This document shows positions 43,047 to 55,180 of a stretch of 64,000 nt of DNA, one piece after another. A program made the translations under genes and the position numbers. Below the pieces are notes generated by a model. It did not search any database. It worked only from the letters and a program-made list of their open reading frames with translations, and had not been told where the DNA came from. Within the stretch, counting starts at the first letter, position 1. Each line of letters opens with the position of its first letter. Source of the stretch: Terramyces sp. JEL0728 (lineage: Eukaryota > Chytridiomycota > Chytridiomycetes > Rhizophydiales > Terramycetaceae); contig JADIIU010000012.1 in the NCBI GenBank assembly GCA_027603945.1, forward strand, positions 124,001-188,000. The letters are read 5' to 3'.

Positions 43047-44457
43047 TCAAAGTTGAAGTTTATTTAGATGATTGACGGTTGCATGAACATTGAATTCCTC
43101 CATATCTGCCATGGCACCCAGTGTTCGCATGTCAAACAGTCCCATCAATGAATTAATAAATCTAATTGGCACCAATAAATTCAGACACAGTTGATAGAAA
43201 ATCATCCGCTTCAATTCAAGCGGGACATTTAACAAAGTAATATTTCTGCTTGCCAAGAAAAGCTGAGCCAGATCGCATTTTTGTTTCTTTAGATTTCTAG
43301 TAACCAGCTCTTCAATCTGCTTTCCAGGTTGGAATACTCCGAGAGTAGTGATTCGATAATTTGTCCTGAGCGCTTGATGTATTTTGCTCATTTCCGTACT
43401 TTCAGAGGAAAACGAACATGAGGATAATGAATGATTATTTGTAATCAAATCACTCATCATGTCGTAGAATCCAACTGTGCTTACATGATAGATTTCCAGT
43501 TCTTGTAAGAAATAGTTTTCCTTTAACGACTGCATAATGTACCGCATTCCCTCAAGAGTAAATTGACAGTAAGAAATAGAGAAATACAGCAAGCTTTGAT
43601 TTTTCTGTAGTCCAACTGCAAATTTCATCAAGCCTTGGATATCCAAAACCATATAGTCCATTACCAATCTTTCAATAGATTTTGAGGACTGTAAGAATAT
43701 ACCCATCAATTCCAATCCCTTGTCGCCGATTTGATTCTTTGAGATATCCAAATTCTTTATATTCTTGTTGAATTTGATTCCATTTAGAATCAGCTCCAAG
43801 CTTTTTGAGTCTAGCCGTGTTTTCACAAGAGATAGTTCAGAGATATGCAGATTAGTGGCAATGGTATCAGATAAATTCTTTGCGCAATCTTGATCAATGA
43901 TGAGGTTGTGTAATTTGATTGTACCAATACTGTTGTTGTATTTTAACGCAGTGCAAAGATTGGTAAAGCTGCTCCTTTCAAATATACAATTGGCAATCGA
44001 TATATTCTTAATTTGCGAGTGCGGTTTGATTAACTTTGTGAAAAAATGGGTATCTTCAATAACGATATCTGTGTTAGAAAATTGTACCTGTCAAATGCAC
44101 TGCTTCAATATTACTGTTCTCAATCAGAGCTTCGGCGAATATTTCGATATTAGTTTGACGGATACAGTCGTTGTTTAACATAACGCTCTTCACAGAACTG
44201 GTTTTCTTCAAGATCAAGGCTACAAACCCAAAGGCGTTTCCCTCGTTTCCATCATGTTCAATAGCATTTTCTTTGGTAATCAACTTTTTTAACTCTTGCA
44301 TGTGCTTGTAGAAATCATTGAGATTTTGTATTCCGATATTCCGCTTGCTCGACTGCTGGGCAATAAATTGCTCTAAATCCTGGTAGAAATTAATCAGCTC
44401 GGTTTCCTTTTCAGAATAGAGTGCGGCCATCTTTTCGCAGTGATCATAGTAGAGCAT
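43047..44457 (-). CDS. Leucine-rich-repeat protein with C-terminal F-box-like motif (paralogue of 16444-17817)
   Basis: Exons 44088-44457 and 43047-44068 with a 19-nt intron; 463 residues, against 457 in the paralogue. An N-terminal helical region (LINFYQDLEQFIAQQ) precedes irregular LRRs such as NIKNLDISKNQIGDKGLELM, a ribonuclease-inhibitor-like repeat. The end carries NVPLELKRMIFYQLCLNLLV, aligned with [14 protein letters not shown] in the paralogue and reminiscent of an F-box. The paralogue is intronless, so an intron was gained or lost after duplication. Function is unknown; an adaptor role is inferred from LRRs. Confidence 0.75.
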
Positions 44458-44555
44458 TTATGGAAGATTTTCTCACCTTGAATCACCATCCACCCCCACA
44501 AAATATGAAACTAAATACTTTATTATGCAAACATTGACTAGTACTACTAATTGTT

Positions 44556-47500
44556 TCAATCTTTTTTAGTTGAATCTGGTTCTTTTTCTCCAGCTGTCGG
44601 GATTTCAGTGTCTTCTGGTGGAAACATGTCAAGCTGGCTAAGTTCAGGAGGAGGGAGATCTATTTTCAGCTGTGGAGCCTGGGATAGTTCAGCTCGATGA
44701 TCATGAGGTTGGATACTGAGCGAAGGGGTCAGCGAAGTGGACAAAAGATGAGCCTCACTGTCTGGTCCAGCGAACTTTGTGGAATTTTGCGTTTGGCCTT
44801 GGGAACTGTTTTCTATATGATTACTTGGTGGAGAGGTCACTTGGATTATAAGTTCTGGATTCTCCGGGCTGTGGCCATCTTTCTTTGCCTTCTTATGGAT
44901 AGAGCCTGCTGAACCATGATGTTTCTTTACTCCATGGCCATGGTGTGTATGGAGACCTCTTGGTTCTGCGTGCAACTCTCCATGTTCTCTACTTGGGATT
45001 CTGAAAGCTTGCTTAAACCCAGAGAGGAAGTTGTCAGATCTGGAATTAGGCATTGCAGGTGCAGCATTCGCTGGCGGAGAATCTCCAAGGTGGTCCGTCG
45101 ACGGAGGAACCGAGGAAGATTCCTTAGTGGTTCCGTCAGGTTGATTTTGATCTTCAGGGGGGACTTGGTCTCCTGTATAATTAGCAGAATTATGCGGCGT
45201 TGAAGTTGGTTTGACGATAACTTGTATTCCGAAAACCGTCTGGAAAGATCTGGAAAGGTTCCTTAGCTTTGGCACCAATGACGGCTGGCGCTTTTTCATC
45301 TTCGGAACGGCGTTCTCCTCTATGACGTCCAGAACGGCGCGCCTTGGTGTGATAATGTCCTGCATCCCTTCATCTTGAGAAAAACAAAACCCGCTATTTG
45401 CCACTTCCTTTGAATTTGTTCCCATATAAACTAAACTGCCTGCTCGATGCGGTTTATGTTTCGAGTCCAAATGCGGTATATGCTTATTAAAGTACTGACT
45501 TGCTCTCTGCACTTTATGTTTAAAATCTGAAGATTTGTGGATTGTTTTCTTTGAAGCTGAAAGTGTTTTATGTCTCGGTAGTCCGTCTTCATTTGTTGGG
45601 GTTGCAAAGCCATCTGTTGGATGCTCTTCTTTTTCAACCACTATGGCAGGAAGGTTTTCGTGGGACCTTGTAACATGATCTTTGTCTATCATATCTTGAA
45701 CTGGGAGTTTAATAGCCTGAGGGCTGAGCGCTCCAATTTCTTGCATTGTTGATTTGATGTATTGTGTTTCTTGCAGCAAATCTGTATCTGATGGGAAGAG
45801 CAGTTGCTGGACGTATTTGATGACAGCTCTGGGTAGCAAGCTGGTGCAAACAACCAATAGCATCGTTGCCCAGAAGCCTAATGTCGAAACAAACATGGGG
45901 AAAATTCCATAAATTGGAGAGTCGACAGATAATGAATACAATACCAAGTAAAGCGTCCAAGCTGCGATTGAAAAGAACAGAGAGAAATGGGTGAGCCAGG
46001 ACCAACTATACCAATTGGCAGAGCCAAAGATATTTATGACTAGGATTGCCGAACACGCCATCAAAGTGCCAACATTTGCATCTCCCTCTGCAAATCCTCT
46101 TGGAATGAGAGTGGTATCGCCAATAGCGAATATCACTCCAAAATAGCATACAATGGACTGGAAAATAGCATGGAAACAGTAAATCCAAAATCTTTCGGCA
46201 GTGTACAATTCTTGCCGAATGCCTTTCAGGTAAATTTCGGGAATGAGCATTGAAATGGTTGCATTGATATCCTGATCAAACATCCCGATAAAAATAGTTG
46301 GTAAAAACGTGAAAATTGTGTTGAAATACATTGTATACGTTACATCCATTGCCAAGCCAGAAGAGAAGCTACATTAAAGTTGATTTACGCGCAATAAAAC
46401 TGATCCCAGAACAGAATAAACAGCCAAATAATATTCTTGTAGAAATAGTTCAATGCCAACTCTGCGCATCTCATATATGCCCATCTGCCATGCACCAACA
46501 GTAACTTTGTCAGAAAGCGGAATTGCGATATAGCATAGTCGCTAGCCATCACTGCTTGCAGCCCTTCCTTTCCACTGATTCCAATTCCGATATTGGCTTC
46601 TTGGATCATTGAAACATCATTTGCTCCATCGCCGATAGCCAAGCACATGGCCCCCTATCATTAGTATGAAATACCAATCCTTCTCTGACCAATTTGACGA
46701 CCATTGCTTTCTGCAAAGGACTGACTCTGCAACACAGCACAGCTTTGCATCTGCAGCCTAGTTCCAAGAAAAGTTCTTTGCAAGGAGATTCTAGTGCAAA
46801 TTTTAAAGAATTGCCATCGATAACAGTTGCCATACCGGTTGTATTTTTGTATTCTCCTGTAAGTTTTGGGTTCCCCTTTTCATCCCAAAATCTTTTCAGA
46901 GCTTCCTTTAGCTGCTCATATGTATCATTTGAGCTTGTAGATTGAATAACGATTAGTATCATTGATTTTTGTAATAAATTGCATGAAAATCCAATATTGA
47001 TGGCTGTTTCGACTTTATCGCCCTGTTATTAAAGTAATATTACAGTCAACACCCATAGTTTGATTCCAGCTTTGGCCAGTGTTGCTATTGCATCAGGCAC
47101 CCCGTCTTGGAGCTTATCTTCAATAGCAGTAGCCCCCATTAACACCAAATTCTGCTCGATTCGATTTGCAATCATGTCACACTCTGTTTCCCGATTTTCA
47201 ATTAAGGCTTGAGCAACTCGATACTTGTCGTTCCATTCATTATAGTCATCCTCTGATATAACTCTATATGCTAGGCACAATGTGCGCAGACCTAAAGTTA
47301 CATCCACTTACCACTATTTGCAAATGCAGCCAAATGTTGACTGGTAGCATCCAGCAACACAGGCGAGTTGCTTTTATCCAAGCGTTCGTAAATTACACTG
47401 TCAGCCCCTTTGCAGAATAACAAAATTTCTCCTTCCGGCCGTCGAAGTATAATACTCATTCTTTTTCGATCTGAATTGAACTCAAGGATATTCATTATTG

Positions 47501-49461
47501 TGTATGTCCTGTTAACTCCTAATATATCCACTTCCACCTTGTTGTCTGTTCGGTTTAGACACGCAAACCCTGCATTTTTCGCTGCTGAGACTAGGGCAGC
47601 TTCATCAGGGGACTGTGCTCGGTACAATATTACATTGGTTTCGTCCTCAGGCTTTTCAACCAAAACTGTATGGCATATTGCCAAGCAAGCAAAGAATTCT
47701 CTAATCTTTTTTCCCTGCCCTTGCTTATCCTCTAGATGTAAAGGCAGCCTTGAATCAATAAATCCTGGGTCTGGATCAATGTATTTTGTGTTTAGCCCTT
47801 TGTATCTTGCAAGCATCAACTCCTTTTCTTCTTTGAGTTTCTTGTTGAATGAAACCGGATCGGTAGAGTTTTCGAGTACCATTCCATATTGTTGGCCGTT
47901 TATTGATGCTTTCTTGAATTCCATCACATTGCTCGTCAGAGTCCCTGTTTTATCTGAAAATATATATTCAATCTGTCCCAAGTCGTCACATAAATTCCAA
48001 GATTTTGGCTGTGCCGATTTTTCTACTGCCTCATCATACATATCTATATCCAGACTAATGAAATAAGACTTTTGTTAACTGGGATTTACCATCACTGTCT
48101 TTGTCACGTCTAAAGATATATACAATGCAATCGGGATAATATTCTGGAAAATAATCAGGCACTGAAAGAAAGTAATAAAGCCAACCGTGTATGGATTATC
48201 TGTGTATCCCAAATATGCGAAATTTTCGAATTGAGCCGACCCAGCATAAAGGCCAGAGATAATTGCGCAAATCCCACATAATGTAATCAATACCACAACA
48301 TTTAAAATGATTTGCGGGTTTATCTGTCTATCTACTTGACTTCTTTTTGACGGGGTTGGTCCGGAATTCAGCATAATCTTTGTGTCTCCACCAGTATAAA
48401 TTGCAATCCCGATTAACCACGAAGTGTTCCTCAAAACACACCCACGCAAGACAATACTGCTTGGTCCAAGAGGTACAATTGTGTTACTGTAGGGATCGGC
48501 CTCGGATTCTGACGGAATCATAATCGATCCGTTGAATGTATATAGATTTGCGTTTGGAATTTCAGCCTCTATAGTAAATTTTACCTTTTTGCAATCCTCT
48601 GGTGTTTTAATGTGGGATAGTTGAGCTATGCCTCTCTTGATTTTTAAATTTGTTTCGCCATCAAGATTCTTGGTTTCAACAAAGCAGGTATATTCAGGCT
48701 CGCTGGACGCAACAATCATCAAATCTGCAGGGATTTTATCATTATTTCTCAGCAATATAAAGTCACCAACTTGGTTAATCATGATTACCGCTGATATTTT
48801 TCCATTGCGCTTTTCTCCACACTTCGGTTTTAACAGATTGTGGGATATCGATGGCGCTTGATCGTTTGATGTAGTCATTAACGTTAAGAATCTCTGGTAT
48901 TTTATCCTCCTTTGAGTTGCTATTTTTTGAGATTTTGTTGACAAAGGAATGATAAAAGCTCTTCAATAATCTGAAGCTCTTTTTCTTTAACGATTTAATC
49001 GTTTGCGAAATTGAAAATTTGGATCTGTTAGAGTTTCCATAGTTCAAGTTGTCCCAGTTATCCAAAAGGAACGCATGGGCATTGTTGACGCTGTCATCCG
49101 CCATATGCCTCTTCAAATCCTCCAATCCGTCCTAGAGTTAATGAAAAAGTACTTTTATCGCGGTTGTGACTATGATGATGATGATTGGCAGCGCTGTAAT
49201 GACGATTCCGACCACTTCGAATAATGGAAACACTTGCAAAATTACAAGCCCTAAAAAATAAAAGTTTGCTAGTCCATGAAACTGCTCGAATAGATTTTTA
49301 GGCAGAAAAGTAATTATTGAATATTTGCTTGTTTGAACGCGATTTGGTGGAAAGTGACATGCGGGTCTGTCTTTGGGAGGTTGGGAATTAACGTAGATTT
49401 TCCTCGCAGTGCGTTTCCTTTGCGAATACCTTTTTTGAAGCTTCTCCTCCTCGTTGGGCAT
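44556..49461 (-). CDS. P4-type ATPase phospholipid flippase, copy 1
   Basis: Exons 49153-49461, 48789-49131, 48090-48769, 47312-48068, 47046-47291, 46675-47024, 46389-46654, 44556-46368; introns 19-21 nt; 1587 residues. P4-ATPases move phospholipids to the cytosolic leaflet. Visible marks are [31 protein letters not shown], the actuator [14 protein letters not shown], the phosphorylation site [27 protein letters not shown], and the helix-4 [15 protein letters not shown]. The plan is Dnf-like. The C-terminal 450 residues are cytosolic and disordered, with a segment ([26 protein letters not shown]) conserved in copy 2. The gene is directly downstream of copy 2 on the same strand. Confidence 0.95.
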
Positions 49462-49515
49462 TGTGTTTGAAGTCAAATTTTTCGTGTTTTAAAAAAGAGC
49501 TAAAAAATAGATACA

Positions 49516-52500
49516 TTATTTATTACGGTTATCATTTAGTTTACTTTTTGATTTCGCTTTCTTCTGGTTGCTGATATTGGCCGCATTTCTCGGTCCAAAC
49601 CGCGATGTGTTTGAAATATCAGAATAAGTGGTGGACACGCTTGAATTTCGGTTTAGACTTCCATCGAAACCAAAGACGGATTGGATTGATTTTGAGAACT
49701 CTCTAAATCTATTTCCTGAAGGTATGCTTCTCGGCTTTCTCGAGTCCCCAATTTCTTCGATCGTATCCAAATCAGAAGTGTGATTGAATCGCTTGGGCGT
49801 GATAATCTCCTCCATGCCAGAGTCGTGAGAAAATGCATATCCAGTATTTGGAACCGATTCCAAATTGGAATTTCCCATATACATCAAACTTCCCGCCCTT
49901 GTGGCTCTCATTTTTGGAGCTGAAAGTAGAAATGCTGCATTTTCATCCTGTCCGATTTGCTTGATAAATTCAGTTGCTTTTTGGATTTTGGTTTTAATGG
50001 CCAGCGAAATGGAAGACATTGACGATGTTCGGCTTCTGTCGTCAGCTTTCAATGGTCTGGGTTTAGCACTGGGGGCAATTCTTTCAGGGCTTATGCCAAA
50101 GCCATCTGCTTGTACTACTATCTTTGGAAGATGCTTCTCTGTTGCTCTGGCTGATAAAGATTCCACTATAATTACTTCCTTTTCGGGCAAAATTGCTTCT
50201 TCGGCATACACATCTCTCATCTTGAACTTTTGAATTTCTTGAATCAGATCTGTATCGGTGGGGTATAGTTGCTGTTGTGTGTATTTAATCACGACGTTGG
50301 GTATCAAACAAACTGTTACTATTAGAGCAATCAATCCAAGGATATTCCCTAGTGCAAGAATGTTGGAGATGAACCCGTAGACTGGTGATGTCCAATCCAT
50401 TGCGTATAGTATCACGTACGTTAGCCAAGCTCCTATTGTCGCTAAAAATGAAGCTATAGTTATCCAGTTCCAAGTGAACCAATTGCAAGTTTGGAATATA
50501 TTCACTACAAAGATTGCAGCAAAAGCAATTACTGTGCCAAATGATGCACCATCAAAATCATACCCGTCAGGACTGATGACGGTATCATATTGAAAATATA
50601 CCACTGCAAAATAGCAGATGATTGACTGATACAAGCCATAGGCTAGGTACAGCCAGAACCGTTGCGATGTAAATAGCTCTTGCTGTATGCCTTTCAGGTA
50701 CAACTGAGGAGTTTTCATGGAGAGATTAGAATTTATATCTTGATCAAATGTGCCAACTACTACTGTTGGTAGTACTGAAAAAATGGTATTGAAAAACATT
50801 GAATACGTAAAGTCGATGACCAAATCAGCCGAAAACCTCGCATTAAAATCAGATTACCCGCAATAGAATTGATGCCAGAATAAAATAAACAGCCAAAATA
50901 CGTTTTTGTAGAAAAAGTTTAAAGACTCTTCAGAAGCTCGAACATAAGCCCATCTTCCATGCACAAGAAGCAGCTTTGCAACGAATCTGAATTGGGAGAT
51001 TGCATAGTCGCTCGCCATCACTGCTTGCAGCCCTTCTTTTCCACTTATCCCTACTCCAATATTTGCCTCTTGGATCATTGATACGTCATTTGCTCCATCT
51101 CCAATAGCCAAGCACATTGCACCCTATCATTAATATAAAGCACCAGCCCATCGCGAACCAACTTGACGACTAAAGCTTTCTGCAGTGGACTGACTCTGCA
51201 ACACAGCACAGCTTTGCATCTGCAGCCTAGTTCAAGCAGAATCGGACTGCAGGCCGTTTCCAGCGCGAATTTCAATGAATTTCCATCGATTACCAAAGCA
51301 AATTGATTTTCTCCTTTAGGAGTAGTAACAGGATTTCCGTTGGCATCCCAAAATCTTTTTAAAGCGTTTAACAATTGGCTTTTGGTGTCTTCTACATTTT
51401 TGGATTGAATGACGATCAACATCATCGACTCCTTTAGTAAATTACAAGAAAATCCAATGTTGATCGCAGTTTCAACTTTGTCTCCCTTATTGTTAACCTG
51501 ATATTACAGTCAATACCCACAGTTTAATTCCGGCTTTGCCCAGAATTTCAATAGCTGCTGGAACTCCTTCCTGCAGTTTATCTTCGATCGCAGTAGCTCC
51601 CATCAAATTCAAATTCCTTTCAATCAAATCCGCGACCTTTTCTGACTCTATCTCTCTGTCAACCAAGAGGTTTTGCGCTTTTCTATACATATCGTTCCAG
51701 TCTCTGTACTCGTTCTCTGAAATGAACTTGTAAGCCAGGCACAAAGTTCGCAATCCTTCATTTGCAAAAACCTCCAAATGTATTGATGTTTGTTCTTTTA
51801 AAATTCCATTTTCGTCTGTATCCAGCCGGTCGTATATCACACTATCTGCACCTTTGCAAAGCAGGATCAGATCGCCTTCTGGTCTCCTTGCAATCACGCT
51901 CATCCTTTTTCTATCGCTGTTAAATTCTATAATATTCATTATGGTATAAACACGGGAATTTCCCATGATATCCACTTCTACTTTGTTGTCCGTTCTATTA
52001 AGGCAAACAAATCCAGTGTTTTTTGCTGCTGAAACCAGTGCCGCTTCGTCCGGCGATTGTGCACGATAGGCGATACTGTTTTCTTTGGAGTCATTATCCT
52101 TTTCAACCAATACAGTGTGGCAAACAGCGAGTAATGTAAAAAATTCTCTGATCTTTATGCCCTGAATGGAATTTTCGCCCAGGTGCAGCGGTATTTTTGA
52201 ATCTACAAAGCTCGGATTCCTGTCCATATACTTGCAATTATACAAAGTGTCGTATCGAGACAGCATGACTTTTTTATCAGCTTCCACCAAATGGTGCTCG
52301 CCAGTCATGCCATAGTTCTGCCCATTTATCGAAGCTTTCTTAAACTCCATCACGTTACTAGTTAGAGTGCCGGTCTTGTCTGAAAATATATATTCAATCT
52401 GCCCTAAATCGTCACACAGATTCCAGGACTTTGGTAATGCAGACTGCCCAGATTCTTCATCATACATTTCCAGATCCTGGTTGATCAAATAAGACTGTGT

Positions 52501-53851
52501 TAATAAGCCCTTACTTGAATCGTTTTGGAAATTTCCATGGAGATGTATAAAGCGATGGGTATAATGTTTTGGAAAATGATCAATGTTTCAAAAAAGCAAA
52601 AGAGTCCAAATGAAAAAGCTCCTTCGATCTGTGAAAAGTCAATTCCGAGGTAACTTGGTATAATAAATAGATACGTTCCCTGGTATATCCCGGCTATCAC
52701 TGCGCATATCAAACATAGCATGAGCAAAAGCGCAACGTTTAGTAAAATCTTTTTTTAGCGAGAGTATTACTAGAGGATTCATTTGTCTATCAATATGGCT
52801 TCTTTTTGAAGGGGTTGGCCCAGAATTAAGCATGATTTTTGTATCAGGGCCGGTGTATACAGCCAATCCAATCAGCCAATTGGTGTTCCTCAAAATACAT
52901 CCTCTTAAAAGCAATCCACTAGTCCCGATTGGCAAGTAATGTGGCTCTCCATTTGCTTGAATAACAGTAATCGATCCATTAAAAGTGTACAAGTTTGGGT
53001 TTGGCACCTCTGCATCCACTCTGAATTTTAAATTCTTGCAATCCTCAGGAGTTTTAATGTGGTCGAAATCTGAAACCCCTTTTTTGATCTTCAAATTAGT
53101 CTCTCCGTCCAAGTTCTTTGTCTCTACAAAACATGTTGAATCTGGCTCGCTGGTGGAAATAATCATGATATCTGCGGGTATGTTGTCGTTGTTTTGCAGA
53201 AACACAAAGTCTCCAACTTTGATGTCTTTCCATTTGCATATTTTCCAGCTGTGATCTACATGTCCTGGCTTGATTTCATGGGGGATATAATTACTTTTCA
53301 AATAATCGTTGGAATTCAACACTGGCGGCAATTTCGTTTCTGCATTGGGAGAAAATATTGATTTGATTGGCGCAAACAGCCATTTGACTAAATTTTTGTA
53401 GATCTTTCTAACCCTCATCAATCCACCACTTGAATTTGAAAATTCTCTGATATTGTAGTTGTGCCAATCGTTTAACGTGTATACCGGCAAATGATTAACC
53501 ATGTTGTCCGATACATGCCGTTTGTAATCTTCAAATGCATCCTGGATTAATAATGTTTACTTTTATTCCTGTCGAAACCACAATAATTAAAATCGGCATC
53601 ACTGCTATGACCATATTTATCTCGGCAAACAACGGAAGCGCTTGTAGTATAACTAATCCTAGAAAGTAGAAATTTGCTAGTCCGTGAAATTGCTCAAATA
53701 TATTCTTTGGTAAAAATGAGAGCAAACTGTATTTGCTGGTTTGAACTTTGTTTGGTCTAAACTGTAGGGCAGGTTTATCTAATGGTGTATTGACAAATAT
53801 ATATCTATGTTTTATCTGGCTTGGAAGCTTCCTTCCGTTTGAAGTATTCAT
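49516..53851 (-). CDS. P4-type ATPase phospholipid flippase, copy 2
   Basis: Exons 53561-53851, 52771-53541, 52515-52748, 51508-52494, 51144-51485, 50858-51123, 49516-50836; introns 19-22 nt; 1403 residues. It has the same domain order as copy 1: [76 protein letters not shown]. Most introns sit at the same places as in copy 1, so the two arose by tandem duplication. They differ in the N-terminal linker and in the shorter C-tail (about 300 residues), which keeps [12 protein letters not shown] and [12 protein letters not shown]. There is 54 bp between the copies. The lipid substrate cannot be read from sequence. Confidence 0.95.
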
Positions 53852-53911
53852 GTTAGGAACGCGGTGTTTTTGAAAAATAAAACAAACGCGATTGATTAAA
53901 ATTATCTACAC

Positions 53912-55088
53912 TCAATTTACATTTTTATTAAATTCAAATGGTATTTTAAAGTATCCGCACACTGGCTTATGATCTGAGCTGGTGCTGTCCATGATGGAGC
54001 TATAAGCAACACATTTTACCACATTGTTATTGCCTGACTTGAAGAAAGTAAAGGGCTCCCTGTGCTTGTAAAGAATCCGATCAGTCCAGCTTGGCACACG
54101 CTGTTTCTTTTTGTCAAAAACGTCAACTTCATCAACTTCATACTTGAATGAAGGAGGAAAAGCTATCTGGTGCTCCTTGAATCCTTTTAAAATCGTCCCT
54201 TTTGCTCTCTCGACGTTTAATTCATCCGATTCAAGAACCAACTTTGTTAATTTCAGTGTTACTTCAATCTTGTTCTCTTTAAGCAAGCGTTCCACAATTC
54301 CCCGATTCATTTTCACTCTGTAATTCAAATCTCCAAAGAAAAAAGTGTAATCGTATCGATCAAACGCGTGCATCTTGCGATTGTCTCTGTCATTCAAGCC
54401 ATAAAGGGGGAGTTGAGAGTTAATCCGATGAAATTCCTTGTTCCTAGCTAATACTTTTCCCTCGTGTGCTGTATTAACCTCGTCGTACCTGCCATATGCG
54501 CATTTACCAACAAAATTGAAGTTTTCCCAAACTGAATTCCCATTCCAACAGCTCCTTTATTTCCCACAACGTTTCCGATTCCAGTAGCCAGCTTTCCTGT
54601 TTGTAGTTGACCGACATAGCTCATGAATTGCTTCCTTACATACACGACCAAGTGCAACTGCAACAGCGTTTCTGCTTGTAATTTTATATACTCTTTTTCC
54701 AAGTATGAATCGATAATCTGTTCCCACTGCTGCTTGTAGGAATACATTTTTTCGCACTCCTGAGTCCCAATTACAACCAGATGGGACGATGAGTATTTCT
54801 TGAAATTTACCAATTCTCCAAATAACAAGCCGAAATTATCTGCCGGCAACTAGCATTATTTAAAATAACCTTTCCATTCATGTTGAATGTGATAATGTAG
54901 ATTCCCAAGTACTCTTGACCGAGGTGTCCGACAGATTTGCTTGCCAGCATTCCAGTACTCTGTTTGAATTTTTTGAAACGCTCTGTCAAAGTGAGGTTTC
55001 TGGATAGCTTTGCTTCTATCAACGGCTCTACCTCCTTTTCAGGGTGTATTCTTCTATAGTCCCTCCTTCGTGGGCAGCAGCAGGACAT
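53912..55088 (-). CDS. Inositol polyphosphate 5-phosphatase, short form
   Basis: Exons 54870-55088, 54489-54849, 53912-54468; introns of 20 nt; 378 residues. It removes the 5-phosphate from phosphoinositides or soluble inositol phosphates. Motifs are IYIITFNMNGK, VVIGTQECE, VNAHMAAHEGKVLARNKEF, FFFGDLNYRV, VPSWTDRILYKH and SSDHKPVCGYFKI, with the catalytic Asp/His/Asn in place. Unlike Inp51-54 it has no Sac1 or other extra domain. The N-terminus MSCCCPRRR is a cysteine cluster followed by basic residues, which suggests palmitoylation and membrane binding. It lies just upstream, on the same strand, of the two flippases. Confidence 0.94.
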
Positions 55089-55180
55089 TTTTGACACGAA
55101 AAACTCAATCCAACACACTGAACTTTGAGAATCACAATCGAAAGAAATGAAATGAAATGGTGCTTTAATTAATAAATGGA

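Noticed and set aside
42980..43075. Thirty-one-codon plus-strand frame beginning MLFKEMDESLQ.
   Set aside because: Too short, overlaps the LRR gene stop, and no flanking exon could be found.
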